Part shown: positions 35,201 through 45,860 of the stretch, one piece after another | How positions within the stretch are numbered: position 1 is the stretch's first letter | Layout of the letters: every line of letters starts with the position of its first letter | Assembly: GCF_014529535.1 (NCBI RefSeq) | Contig: NW_023503376.1 | Coordinates: 310,001-374,000 of the forward strand | Source: Bradysia coprophila | Lineage: Eukaryota; Arthropoda; Insecta; Diptera; Sciaridae | DNA length: 64,000 bases | Direction of reading: 5' to 3' | Position numbers and translations under genes: made by a program | Notes under the pieces: model-generated | The model's input: only the letters and a program-made list of their open reading frames with translations | Told to the model about the DNA's origin: nothing | Database searches by the model: none

Positions 35201-38200
35201 TTGGGTTTCTCATGAAAATTCACATCATTCATTTTCATATATATACCGTGGTACCTGTGCTAAAAACCAATTTTCAACCGCACTATGCATTCACTGCACA
35301 AACAATGTTTCAGTGTAGAAAATGCGGTCTCGTTTTATTATACTTTTGTTTATCACTCGTTATTGAACTTGATTTTATTCAATTAAGTGCTCAAAACGTT
35401 AGCGTAAACATCTTTGATAGTAGGACGATGTGTAACCGGATGACTAGTTAGTTCAATGAGATTTCTAATGAATTTTACCATCTTTCGAAAGGTGGCTTTG
35501 AATTGGGGATTGCATACTCTGCATATAATCATGCCAAGTGTACTATGAAGCACAATGAATGGTTTTTTCTTATTCTCAAAGTACGTAAAGATTAAGATTT
35601 TCGAATGTTGTCGATTAATGTGAGTTGCCGTAACTTGTTAGTTGTATTTAATGCAATAGTTATGCATGTGTTGTATTGGATGACTAGGTGGCAAGACATA
35701 TTTCAGGAAATTTTATTTACTCAAAAATTCAGAAAATTACAAAAAAATACTTTCAAATTGATAAGATCTGAGATCTTATGTAAGTGAGACGGGAAACTTT
35801 TACCTAATACTTGTTCTGCTATTTGAATAGATAAATGCAGAAAAGGAACATGTCACATTAGGGAATATAAAAAAAACGAGCCATCAGAACAGTCGGAGCG
35901 TTTGCTGCGACTGAGCCCCGTACAAACCCGTATATCTATTGCGTACGTGACCCTAGTGCGTCTGTCACCCTACTTTGACCGTAAGCCTATTGCGCCGGTT
36001 AATGTAGTTAAAGTAAAATTATTATGGAATGTGTACATCTTACAAATTGCGCATAGCGCAATTACGAAGCCCCGTACGACGTTCCTTTCAAATGAAACAA
36101 AAATTTCAAATCGCCCTAAAATTTTATTTTTTGAAGGGCCTAGTATCGGCCTCAATCCGAGGACCCAAATTTAATTTTTTTTTCAACTACATTCTATTCG
36201 GCCTTTGATTACCTCCCAAATGAAACAAAAATTACGAAAAACGGATGAAATTTGCTCGAGTTATATGTGAAATACACATAGGGCCCTAGTAGCGGCCTTA
36301 GGCCAAGGACCCAAATTTAATTTTTTTTTCAACAACATTCTATTCGGCCTTTGATTACCTTCCAAATGAAACAAAAATTACGAAAAACGAATGAAATTTA
36401 CTCGAGTTATATGTGAAATACACATAGGGCCCTAGTAGCGGCCTTAGGCCAAGGACCCAAATTTAATTTTTTTTCAACAACATTCTATTCGGCCTTTGAT
36501 AACCTTCCAAATGAAACAAAAATTACGAAAAACGAATGAAATTTACTCGAGTTATATGTGAAATACACATAGGGCCCTAGTAGCGGCCTTAGGCCAAGGA
36601 CCCAAATTTAATTTTTTTTCAACAACATTCTATTCGGCCTTTGATTACCTTCCAAATGAAACAAAAATTACGAAAAACGAATGAAATTTACTCGAGTTAT
36701 ATGTGAAATACACATAGGGCCCTAGTAGCGGCCTTAGGCCAAGGACCCAAATTTAATTTTTTTTCAACAACATTCTATTCGGCCTTTGATTACCTTCCAA
36801 ATGACACAAAAATTACGAAAAACGAATGAAATTTGCTCGAGTTATATGTAAAATACACATAGGGCCCTAGTAGCGGCCTTAGTCCAAGGACCCAAATTTA
36901 ATTTTTTTTTCAACAACATTCTATTCGGTGTTCGATTATCTTTCAAATGAAACAAAAATTACGAAAAACGGATGAAATTTACTCGAGTTCTATGTAAAAT
37001 ACACATAGGGCCCTAGTAGCTTTTCACTTCTAAGGCCCTTACTCACGGTCCACTCACCCGATTTTAAAAAACTTTTTTTCCTGGATTGGTATTGACAATA
37101 CCTATCATTTGCCGTGTCATTTATATTTCCATCGTTTATTTTGCCATAAATATCACCAAAAGACCTCAAATCACTTAGGTGGCCCTAACTCACGAAGGGC
37201 CGACCCGAATATGCCCATCTTCGAAATTAGCCTCACTATTTCGACTATCTTTCAGGGAAAAAACAAATTTTTGAAATCGGATTTGATTTACTCAAGATAT
37301 CGACGTGACAGACGGACAGACGGACAGACAAAATTTTTATTGCAGATTCGTCATCTATGAACATAGGCAAACACTTTGCCCTTACCGTCTGCTTCGATAC
37401 CCATCAATTACACACGGCATCGTAATCCTATAAGCCCCTTTGTACTTCGTACGGGGCTAATGAATAAGCTCTGGTGTCGGGGAATCTCGCACACTCGAAT
37501 CATAGTATACGTCCTTTTACGACATGTAAAGACAAACAAAACTTCCGTTAACATCGTCAACCTATTTTATACAGAGCTAAATCAATAAAGTTCCTTTTTC
37601 TTATAATTCGCTAATATGACACGTTCCGTTCCTGCATTTAACTATTTAGATTGTGGCTGGTTTTAGCGCAATGAAAAATGTTTTTTTACTTAAAATGTAT
37701 CAGATGGATATGAATACAAACGTACAGACGTTTACGCTCCCATTCATTTGCCTTCTTCCGAAAAGTTCGACACGGGTCAAACGTCAAAAGGCTTCCAATC
37801 TTTGATACATGCATGTACAATACAGGAGTCTTAACTCACACCAAGAATGCTTGAATCCTGTCGTAACGAAAGAAATCCTGTGTATGTTGTACAAAACTTT
37901 ATTTTACCTGGAAAACATACTAATTCCAGGGGTGGCGGTATCTAATATGCAGAACAAACACCAAAACAAACAAACAGAGCATAATTACTCTTCCCTTTCT
38001 CATGGATCGCGTGAAGCGAAAGTGGAGATAAAATGCTGTTTCGACCTCCGGATACAGTGGCTGTCAGAGGTTAGCGTGGTCTAACCATCTTCAGTCTTTG
38101 AAATCTATTTTTCAATTCATTTTGTTCTTCCACTGTTCTTCTACCCACAATTCAAATTCTGAAGCGCACTTACAGTGTGACCGTTATGTTTGTATGTAAT

Positions 38201-39966
38201 GCTCTTGAAATAACATTTTATTATTGCAAATTATTAATCCCTACTCTATAACGTACATTAATTTTTGGAGCCCATTATGCCATCAACATATTATTCTACG
38301 ACTTTCGATAAAATACGAGGGTTTAACAACAATTGTTGCATTGATCATTGGGGTAAATATGAGCCAAATCCGAATAACAAACAACGATAAATATGGATAA
38401 AAATGATGTCCTTCAGCATAAATAATAAATACAATAACCGAAATTAGCTTAGAAACTCTGCTTCCCTTTGGTTAGTTTCCACACACTACCAACCCACATA
38501 ATCCACTGCTGCAAACGTATATAGATTTTCAGTTTATTCGCTTCCGCAACAAAGGATACAATTATTACCCCGTTTCGTGAAGTTTGCTGTTAGTTAGTTA
38601 GCACACAAAATTTGGCATACGATCGCATCGCCAGTGGTCAAAATTTTGATCTATAACTATTGTGTGGTTATATTGACTTATATTGTTCAATTTTTTCCGT
38701 ATTTAGTCAGATGTACACTCTACCCGTTGAGGTGGAAGCAACGCCATCTGTTAGCATCTCTCTGACATATCATGCACACTTTTTTACAATACACGCATAC
38801 ATTAGGGAACGGCACATTTTTTTGAGCGAAAAATCCAAACGAAAACACAAACGGAAAGGGTTGAAATGATTGATCCCAGCCTGGGATTCCCAGGAGTCCG
38901 GTAAAACCTATTCTTTTTTCAATTGGACTAACTTAAGCCGAGCGATAAGCGTTTGAAAAAGTGAAGTGACAAATTTTTTGTATAACTTTTGGTAACTTGA
39001 AAGTCTTATCGCTCGGCATACATTTGACAAAATGAAAAAAATAATTATTAGGGAACGTCAGATTGTTTGAACATAAACTGAACGTCCCACACAAACAATT
39101 CTTTTCTGGGACAATGTGGCTTTGCCAAAGAAAAATCGTTTGTGTTTCCGTTTGTGTTTGACATTTCGTTTATGTTTGAACAATCTGACGTTCACTATTT
39201 TACGAGACTACTGAGCAGTTTAATTCAACGTTTTTTCAGTGGATCGGTCAAATTGCCGTCTCCGTTTATGTTTGCGTTTAGTTTGGATTTTTCGTTCAAC
39301 AAAACCGACGTTCCCTATTGACTCGTGTTACAGGCGACGGCAAGACGTGTAATTGTGGGTTGCAGAACAGTTAAAACGTGAAAAAGTTTCTAAGTAATTT
39401 TTGTTGAGTGTAGGGATAAAAGACCAAATAAATGCATGTGGATGGGATGTGTGGGATAATCGTTTTTTTTATTGTTGTACTTCGATTGATCACTCGCTAT
39501 TTCATAAAATCAGATCATGGATTCGTTGTCAAAATGAACCATTTCAAGGGGCATAATCTTTTGAATAAAATGTTTAATACAGTCCCGACGAAGGTCTAAC
39601 ACAATAAATTAAATTCTTCGAAAACTGTGCCCATAAACACATCAATTTCAATTTAAAATGGAAACAGAAATGAGGTTTCAAAATTTTCCACTAACAATAG
39701 GTACCGAAGAATCTACAATCCACATCCATGCAATTACAATCCCGATTTTTTATTGTTTCGACAAAAATTATTTTCTTCAAATAAAAAATGAAAATTATTG
39801 CGAAAATAATCTCGAAGAAATTTTTTGTTGTTTATTTTCTACTCGTTACAACTGAACACTTACCAGTTAAAGTGAAATTTGTCAAGATCACAACACTGCC
39901 GACAAAGACATAATAAACAAACAGTTTTAATCCACCAGTTATTTTGTACTCCGTCATTGTATTCAT
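23203..39966 (-). CDS. Cda3: Chitin deacetylase with CBM14, LDLa and deacetylase domains (Cda3-type)
   Basis: A secreted enzyme that removes acetyl groups from chitin in cuticle or tracheal matrix. Coding exons: 39957-39864, 30805-30560, 24609-24154, 24086-24071 and 24004-23203, all with GT-AG introns and consistent phases, giving 537 aa. An in-frame ATG at 39966 would add three residues; the ATG at 39957 has the better context (ACA before it). The order is a hydrophobic N-terminus, then CBM14 (Cys 48, 71, 77, 87, 100, 109), then LDLa (Cys 127, 135, 140, 147, 153, 162, with DGSDE), then the deacetylase. Deacetylase motifs: TFDD 209-212, HSITH 268-272, RVPFLR 314-319, DSS 337-339 and GLFFH 427-431. 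The metal ligands and catalytic Asp are therefore present. The first two introns (9.1 and 5.9 kb) are filled with elements. The domain order fits group I or II. I favour group II (Cda3) from the HSITHRGPEEWW context and the NEFGLD end; the exact paralogue is less certain than the family. Confidence 0.93.
24071..24086 (-). other. 16-nt micro-exon of the chitin deacetylase gene
   Basis: It is flanked by AG on the acceptor side (24088-24087) and GT on the donor side (24070-24069), with introns of 67 and 66 nt. It joins GHEI to HRGPEE and supplies A-I-H-S-I-T, including the first His of the HSITH metal-binding motif. Without it the frame shifts. Confidence 0.9.
24790..24912. mobile_element. 123-bp MITE with TA duplication (Tc1/mariner-like)
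   Basis: Inverted ends CAGTGGACGTCAGT are flanked by TA on both sides (24788-24789 and 24913-24914). It lies in intron 2 of the deacetylase gene. Confidence 0.8.
25060..25856 (-). mobile_element. Hairpin-minisatellite element, copy 2
   Basis: This is the inverted counterpart of 10373-11589, ending at aaaagacct. Its 19-bp array (about 25195-25410, unit ttggtagtcaactaccaat) has only about 11 units against about 30 in copy 1. It lies in deacetylase intron 2. Confidence 0.8.
25857..26214. mobile_element. Foldback element, about 360 bp
   Basis: The arms aaaaacatttgttc and tacgacttttagat are inverted at the right end (atctaaaagtcgta, gaacaaatgttttt). The interior also pairs (gccaaatggcgaatgaaatt). 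It abuts its neighbours on both sides with no spacer. Confidence 0.8.
26215..27431 (+). mobile_element. Family B non-autonomous element, copy 1
   Basis: It runs from agacccgtacgaagtactgg to cgttagctatg and contains cgtacgggtc near its right end, the inverse of gacccgtacg near the left. It is nearly identical to 31412-32628, and both copies are 1217 bp. It contains a gtctgtctgtctgtccgtc tract. No protein is encoded. Confidence 0.85.
27432..29062. other. Deacetylase intron 2, unique-looking part
   Basis: No recognisable element or gene. Short ORFs around 28452-28712 have no family resemblance. Confidence 0.4.
29063..29744. mobile_element. Foldback element with tandem units in both arms
   Basis: Ends ggaatctcgcgc and gcgcgagattcc are inverted. 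Both arms carry units of about 60 bp containing gttggaaatgggtgcgaact, in opposite orientation on the two sides (29180-29410 and 29470-29610). Confidence 0.85.
30560..30805 (-). other. CBM14 (peritrophin-A) exon of the deacetylase gene
   Basis: The exon is 246 nt, phase 1 on both sides, so it can be skipped without changing frame. It holds the whole six-cysteine chitin-binding domain (spacing 22, 5, 9, 12, 8). It lies between the two direct copies of family B. Confidence 0.9.
31242..33406. mobile_element. Large foldback element split by a family B insertion
   Basis: The left end (agagattcttttgaaaatcc) is inverted at 33387-33406. Arms pair through gtttgaaaggtctttgcc, the ggtggaagatctccgaagtt region, gatcattccaagtgagagtg and gctggtgattgctg to a centre near 32935. 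Without family B (31412-32628) the element is about 950 bp with arms of about 470 bp. A decayed relative lies at 58910-59270. It sits in deacetylase intron 1. Confidence 0.85.
31412..32628 (+). mobile_element. Family B non-autonomous element, copy 2
   Basis: It is 1217 bp, in the same orientation as copy 1, and is inserted in a T-run of the foldback's left arm. The inverse arm shows the uninterrupted site (agtgttttttatccg), which fixes the insertion point; about three T residues are duplicated. Confidence 0.88.
33407..35873. other. Deacetylase intron 1 with short repeats
   Basis: Three loosely tandem gcgaatagcatctgcaata units lie at about 33465-33560, followed by the dispersed repeat shared with 18206-18345. 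A segment near 33850-33950 resembles part of the outer element at 7500-7600. I see no exon. Confidence 0.45.
35874..37458 (+). mobile_element. Family A non-autonomous element, copy 2
   Basis: It includes agccccgtac near the left end (35914) and gtacggggct-like sequence at the right end. The left flank (cagtcggagcgtttgctgc) is shared with copy 3, so the true end lies outside the short inverted repeat. The interior has about six units of about 147 bp. Confidence 0.85.
37473..37530. repeat. Solo end of the small element at 46541-46684
   Basis: ggtgtcggggaatctcgcac followed by catagtatacgtccttttac is the inverse of the right half of the 46.5-kb element. Confidence 0.7.
38804..39317. mobile_element. 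Inverted-repeat element with two nested palindromes
   Basis: The ends tagggaacggcac and the inverse of gacgttcccta pair imperfectly, continuing through gaaaaatccaaac. Inside are a palindrome at 38934-39020 (gccgagcgataag arms) and a related smaller element at 39049-39197 (gggaacgtcagattgtttga arms). Confidence 0.75.
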
Positions 39967-40479
39967 CAACAACCAGCTGCTAATATATCAAGTCTTGTGG
40001 ATATCTTAACACAATTTCTCAAACAAAATATTTGTATATCGCGCACGGTATCACTGCATTAGTTCGGTTTAATTTTGTTTGTCTCTTCGCGTATATATGC
40101 CACCGTTTTGCTTTTATCTTAACCAGCTAGATTTTAATTTGAAATCAAAAACTTTTCACTCCAATCGATAAATTTATCTTAATCACTCGACAACATCATC
40201 GCAACTGAAATCTGTTTAGTGGAAACATTACCTGATATACCACATTATGTTGACAATTTTGCAAAAAGCAAAAACATTTTTTTTTCTATATTTCTAACTC
40301 TCTGTGTGGCTCGGATAAAAGAGACAAAACGAAACCGCATTCGTCACCGAATTAAATGTTTATAATATGATGTCTGAAAGAAAATACCGCAAAAACATAA
40401 ACACACCAGTTTAAACTGTTAAGCCGTATTAAACTTTCTTTCTCGCTGTGCTTGTTGTTATATCTATATATACGAAACC

Positions 40480-41310
40480 GCGCCATCAACCAATATAATA
40501 AAATGCGCGATTTCTGTGTCAGTTCGATGTTATTGTATGGAGATATAATCATAATTTTCAAATTGTGATGCAAACCCATCCGAAGAGTGTGGGAAATTTA
40601 AGGTTTTTGTAAATTTTGATGAGCATTTTTTAATGGAATGAGAATTTTCGTCCCTGTTTTTGACCTGACAATAAAATGTATAGCTTAAAGAGAATGTCAA
40701 AAAGATTGTCATCCATCGAACTCAGTTAAGTTACCATTAATTTTCTTGTTTCTATCGTTTTTCGCTCTTTCAACTATCGAGATCACTTAAATTAGTTGGT
40801 TTGTTCCTAGTTACCTAGATTACATACAAATTTTGACGCATCACCTACTGAGACTAGTTAAGTAACTGGTCATTTTCTTCTCTTTTACGCTCTTTTAACA
40901 TTGTATAGATCATTGTCAATGTTGTTTGAGATGTCAAATGAGCTGTCATTTTCACAAAGCTAACCACAATGTTACAAAAATTTATATAGATCTTTCATTG
41001 TTTGAGGTTAGCTTTGTGAAATTGACAACTCATTTGACACCATTTTGAGAGAAGAAACCGTTATTTGACACTGATCTATACCGACGCGGAAAAAGATTCT
41101 TCGAAGAATAATTTAATACAGAAAACTATGCACCTTACCGGGCGCTGCTCTTGACGAACGATGAAACAATAAAATTGAATCACTCAATGTGGACCGCTTG
41201 AGAAGCCATTGAATAAGTTTTCAGAAACTTTTTGCTTGCCTCAATATTGTCATATGAGCTATCAATCGTTTTCTCTTTCACCTAGTCTTTTAGTCACCTA
41301 GTTTCCCCTA
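40480..41310. repeat. Dispersed repeat C, copy 1, with a 169-bp MITE insertion
   Basis: It is homologous to 49518-50575. It contains an extra segment at 40908-41076 that copy 2 lacks. Confidence 0.8.
40908..41076. mobile_element. 169-bp MITE with TATA target duplication
   Basis: It begins gatcattg and ends with the inverse-type cactgatc. TATA occurs on both sides (40904-40907 and 41077-41080). The empty site ttgtataccg is seen in the paralogous repeat near 50366. Internal arms gctaacc and ggttagc pair. Confidence 0.85.
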
Positions 41311-41491
41311 AACAGTCTCGATGAAGCGGGTAACAGTGGCAGAGTCGTTTTGTCGTTGCGTCATTTTGCGACAAAGTGGTTCAACGAAAAAGTGACAGTT
41401 GAGAAAATTCTAAATCCACGCCATTAGTCGTATAAATTACGATCGTGTTTAAGTGAGAGAGATGGCGAAATGACAACCTATTGTTCCATCT

Positions 41492-41543
41492 CGGGGTCTG
41501 CTGTCAGATTCTTTTGTATTATCGATGACAGCAGACCCCGAGT
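41492..41543. repeat. Short perfect palindrome
   Basis: ctcggggtctgctgtca is inverted as tgacagcagaccccgag with a 19-nt loop. Confidence 0.85.
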
Positions 41544-41711
41544 TGATTTTCCATCTCGCTCTACTTAAACACCGTATACGTATCGGTCGTATACGATCTG
41601 TCAGTTTTTCTATTTTACGATTTAGTATGGAAATGAAAACTAAAATTGAGATATCTTTGCTGTTTAAAGTTGTTTTTCATATTTTTGGGTACCAAAATGT
41701 TTTTTCAGCAG

Positions 41712-41910
41712 TGTGGAAGGAGTGGATGTTCATGTAATTGGGTGTTCTGATTATGCCGATGTGATTGTCCGAAAAGTTAGGAACGTTGCAGTTGATCAAA
41801 TTCTACTCTCATTCTGCAACAACATTAACCAAATATTATCAGGAAAGATTGACACCTTGCCCGCAATGCCCAATGCCATTCAAAAGCTTGTGTTTGAGCA
41901 ACGAATTTAA
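41712..41910 (+). CDS. Possible terminal exon, unknown protein
   Basis: A pyrimidine-rich tract followed by cagcag (a double acceptor) precedes an open frame reading VEGVDVHVIGCSDYADVIVR and ending in KLVFEQRI at a TAA. Composition looks protein-like (balanced residues, no low complexity) but I recognise no family. AATAAA follows at 42063. The upstream region consists of repeat C and MITE DNA, so earlier exons were not found. It could be an orphan exon of a broken gene. Confidence 0.35.
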
Positions 41911-42248
41911 AAACGAGGAATCGGCAAATACACCGATAAATTTAATTCGTGAACAACCGATACGACTTTAACAGAACCGGATCTAATTTTCATATAAAAA
42001 TCGGATAAAAAACAATTAAACCAAAATTGAAGAAATTGCAGCTATGATTTGGTTAACTTGTAAATAAAAATTGATTCGAAGAACTTAATCCATTATTTGA
42101 AGAACTAAATGCAAAGAAAATATCGAATCTGTTCTACAGTACCTTTCTGGGCGGTAGCTACCGCAAAATTGAATGATGAGCACTGGCGTACGAGCCCTTT
42201 TATAGCAAATTGTATGATGCGAAAAGGTTCATATTACAACAGACAAAG

Positions 42249-42451
42249 TTATGCAAATCGATCCAATAGATAATCATAACCGTGATAATCGACGAACTTA
42301 TTCTGAAAATGTGTTGCGTTGGCATTGACCACCACGCCTGGCCATTTATTCGGTGTCATCGGTGTCATTTGAGCTGATGTGGTCGAATTAGTTTCATGAT
42401 TTTGTGTATCAACAATGTACTGACGATTGGGCAGTAATATAACTTCGAAGT
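42249..42451 (-). CDS. Possible terminal exon, unknown protein
   Basis: On the minus strand a good acceptor (ttcttccttcaattacag) precedes 66 codons ending at TAA, beginning FEVILLPNRQYIVDTQN and ending DYHGYDYLLDRFA. There is one N-A-T sequon. An in-frame stop lies just upstream of the acceptor, so the segment makes sense only as an exon. It faces the plus-strand candidate exon at 41712-41910. No family recognised and no upstream exon found. Confidence 0.45.
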
Positions 42452-42510
42452 CTGTAATTGAAGGAAGAATGTTCTAATGATAATAGTATCTGGCAATTCT
42501 CTCTCGTCTT

Positions 42511-42620
42511 GGTGAAAATGAAAGTCTCAAAAGTTGGAAATACGTAGTGACACGGTCTCAAGCTTCATGTATTTTGAGACCATGAGACTACGTATTTAGA
42601 GCTTTGAGACTTTCAATTTT
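42511..42620. repeat. Palindromic MITE-like segment
   Basis: The arms aagtctcaaaagttgg and tacgtagt are inverted at the right (actacgta, gctttgagacttt). Confidence 0.65.
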
Positions 42621-43047
42621 TGCAGAGGCTCGGTCATCAATGCATGAAGGTCACAGAAATTTTAATATTCAAATTACACGTGCCCGTAAAGAGGTATAAT
42701 AAGATGATAAACGGATCAAGTCCAATGTTATTCGAAATGTCAAAAATCATCCGCAGAGACCCTAACCTAAAAATATGTGCAGTGGAAATGAGCAGGCCCT
42801 TTATTCAAATATAGAAAATAGAATGGTTTTCGTGGTTTTCTTGTAAAATAATGAGCCTAAACACTTATGCCATACGAGAAAAATTATAATTCCATCTTTT
42901 ATACATTCGAAATCTATTAGATTTAACGTTTTTGTTGATCCGGACAGCTCAAATTTTTCAATTTTTTTCACAGAGTTGAGGTTAGGGCTCTCTATGGATG
43001 AAGGTGCAGCTGTCAGAGTTCGGGTTTACAGTTACTGGGACTTGATC

Positions 43048-43311
43048 TATATCAAGGTTCTGAAAGAACAGGTTAAGACACATCTGAGTTGATCACGAAG
43101 GCGGTTGACACACAAATTTTGACAAATAGATGCTATTTATTGAACATACGCAGTACAGATTGTTTGAAATGTCAACCTGATAAAAACTATTTTTTTTCTT
43201 CAAGTTGTCTGTACTGCGTATGTTCAATAAATAGCATCTATTTGTCAAAATTTGTGTGTCAGCCGCCCTCGTGGGTGTCTTAACCTGTTCTTTCAGAACC
43301 TTGATCTATAT
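43048..43311. mobile_element. Palindromic MITE, about 264 bp
   Basis: Long inverted arms start tatatcaaggttctgaaaga and run through tgctatttattgaacatacg to a short loop near 43170-43200. Both flanks contain ttgatctata. Confidence 0.8.
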
Positions 43312-44255
43312 AACAGCTAAATGTCAGAATCTGTGGGTCTTGAAATATAAGAGCAGAACAAAAATGTGATAATTTCATATTTTTCAGTTCCAAATTTGAC
43401 AAAATAAAGATAAAATTCATGAAAACCCAAGATAATGTTGCCGAGAAAGTACCACGTTCTTCTCGATAAAGTCTAAGAAAGACTTACTTTTTACCACTGA
43501 TGTTGGGAAAATACAATTTTCAATTGAATAACGAGACTAGGCTGTATAACGTTTTTTTTTACAACAAACGCATCCAAAGTGTGACGTGACAATTTTTGCC
43601 ACAAAGTTGCGAAAAGTTAATTAATTTACTCGTTGTTAAACAATATTGCTAGTTTTGAATAATTAACTCAATCGAAAAGAAAGTACAGAGTGTAATTATT
43701 TTTTGTTGAATTATGCATACTGACGTTGATAAAGCTGGTACAAAAGATATATAGAAAATCCTTAAAGTCTTAAAGTCTTAAAGTCAGATCGGCGATTCGT
43801 CACATTTTGGATTTTCTTCACACTTCGGCGATTTGTCTTCACGAAGAAAAATCGTCTAAGTGTGAAAAAACACCAAGAAAAATCGTCAGGGTGTAAAGAA
43901 ACACCACAAAGACAAATTTTCAATTCTTTATATCTGAGCGTTTCTTCACTGTTTTGCCATTTTTTCTGGCGTTTCTCACTCTGTCAATTTTTCTTAAATC
44001 GGGAATCATGGTACCTTGGTAAATATTTCTATTTAAATTTCGAAAACTACTAGCCATTCATAACTTTAACCAACGCACTGTCAGTGCGTTGCTTTAACCC
44101 ATAATTTTCAATTTTTCTACGCAATCTACTTATCTAATGTCCCTTATAATATTTTCATTATTTATGAACAGACTGGATTCTTTACGCATTATAGAATTGT
44201 CATTAGTAGTATAAAGTTTCTAGCACAAGTAAGTCGGCAGAGGTTAAATTCACTA

Positions 44256-45104
44256 ATGGCTATGGTTTCATCAGAATTATGGAAGGATGGAAAAAGTAAG
44301 CTCAACAAAACTGAATCGTGTTTGTAACCAAAATAATTATGAACTTTGTGTCCAGATCAAATACTGGATTCATGGTCTTTGTTTGGGGACTCGTATACCG
44401 TTCCTCTTATTTTGGTGGCATATATCAGCTTCGTAGTGTATATAGGGCCCAAATTCATGAAAAGCAGAGCGCCATATAATTTGAAAATTGTCATCGTTTT
44501 GTACAATGCGATGCAAGTGTTGTACAATTTCTGGGCCGTGCAATCAGCACTCTTTGAACCGAGATTTTTGAAAAATATCTTCACATTTAATTGTGCACAA
44601 ATGGATCCGCAGGAACGACATGACTACGATATGTTGGTGTGTTTTGGAATTTGGCATATGCTGGTGAATAAATTATTGGACCTGTTGGACACGGTCTTCT
44701 TCGTTTTATGTAAAAAACAGAGCCACGTCACTTTCCTTCACTTACAGCATCATGTTTTGAGTGCTGGGTTAATATGGCTATGTGGAAAATATTTCCTCGG
44801 ACACGAATTTTCATTTGCATTCTTGTGCAATACGATCGTCCATACGATCATGTACTTTTACTATTTGGTTGCTGCGTTGGGTCCCGCATTCAAGAAATAT
44901 CTTTGGTGGAAGAAATATTTGACAATTATTCAACTGGTTCAATTTGTGATTGGGGGTGCGCATGCGTTTGCATCGTTATGGTTGAGTTGTGGATATGATC
45001 ATCGACTCATTTACCTTGGAATATTTATTGCTACCCTGAACTTTAGTTTGTTCTTGAAATTTTACTTCAAAACTTACAATCCAAAAAAGCAGACAATTGA
45101 ATAA
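44256..45104 (+). CDS. ELOVL-type very long chain fatty acid elongase
   Basis: Condensing enzyme of microsomal fatty acid elongation: it joins malonyl-CoA to a long acyl-CoA in the ER membrane. Exon 1 is 44256-44295 (MAMVSSELWKDGK) and exon 2 is 44356-45104. The 60-nt intron starts gtaagc and ends gtccag, giving 262 aa, a normal family length. Motifs: KLLDLLDTVFF 119-129, HLQHH 142-146 (catalytic histidine box), NTIVHTIMYFYY 172-183, and TIIQLVQF in the TxxQxxQF position. There are several hydrophobic segments and a basic tail (KKQTIE). Oddities: the usual Glu in the first motif is Asp, the His box middle is LQ rather than the more common VY, and the usual RKK is CKK. The family is certain; the substrate and orthologue are not. 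A further 5' exon cannot be excluded. Confidence 0.93.
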
Positions 45105-45272
45105 GTATTCTAAGAACGAACTGTAAGAAGGATTTAACTGAAATACAGGAGCTGAATATTGGTACCGAGTATATTGTTTCTTTTGATAATCCATGTCAAA
45201 ACTCATATTCTGCGCCGATTAATCGCATGACTGCAAGGATCTCTATATACAATGGTTGCTTCTTATATTTTA

Positions 45273-45485
45273 CACGCTTCATGATACGAAAACAGACGAA
45301 ATCAGGCGCCGAAAGTTATCGGAAACCATTTAGTTCTCTCTGAGCAGACCTTGTAAAAATAGAAATGATGTTTTACTCGCATGCGATCTGTTATGAATTG
45401 ATGTATACGAAGGCGGAGATAGCTCTGTCACTCTCTTTTGCTCTTTTTGTTTTTTCTGTTTTTCGTATCATAAAGCGTGTAAAAT
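45273..45485. mobile_element. Palindromic MITE, about 213 bp
   Basis: The ends ttttacacgcttcatgatac and gtatcataaagcgtgtaaaa are inverted. It lies about 170 bp beyond the elongase stop. Confidence 0.8.
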
Positions 45486-45567
45486 TGGGTTCATCACTTT
45501 TGGTCCCGATCTAATTGACTCTGCCCATCTACAATTATCACTTGAGTCTGGTAAATTGATAGAGGGT

Positions 45568-45860
45568 GATCATACATTTTAATCAGCCAATTCATGACGC
45601 TCATCCAGTTAACATCTCCGCTGAAACATCCTCCTTCAACTATTGATAGTTGACTATCAATATTTGATAGTTGAGAGAGAATGTTAAAGCGGAGATGTAA
45701 ACTGGACGAGAGTCACGAATTGACTGATTAAAATGTATGATCCGCTCGTCCAGTTAACATCTCCACAAAAACTTTCTCCCTCAACTATTGATAGGCAACT
45801 ATCAATAGTTGATAGTTGAGAGAGAATGTTTTAGTGGAGATGTTAACTAGACGAGCGTCA
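45568..45860. mobile_element. Two tandem palindromic MITEs
   Basis: The arms catacattttaatcag and ctgattaaaatgtatg bound the first unit. A second unit with the same core (cagttaacatctcc, caactattgatag, ggagatgtta) follows at once. The cores are made of tatcaatagttgatagttg-type palindromes. Confidence 0.8.
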
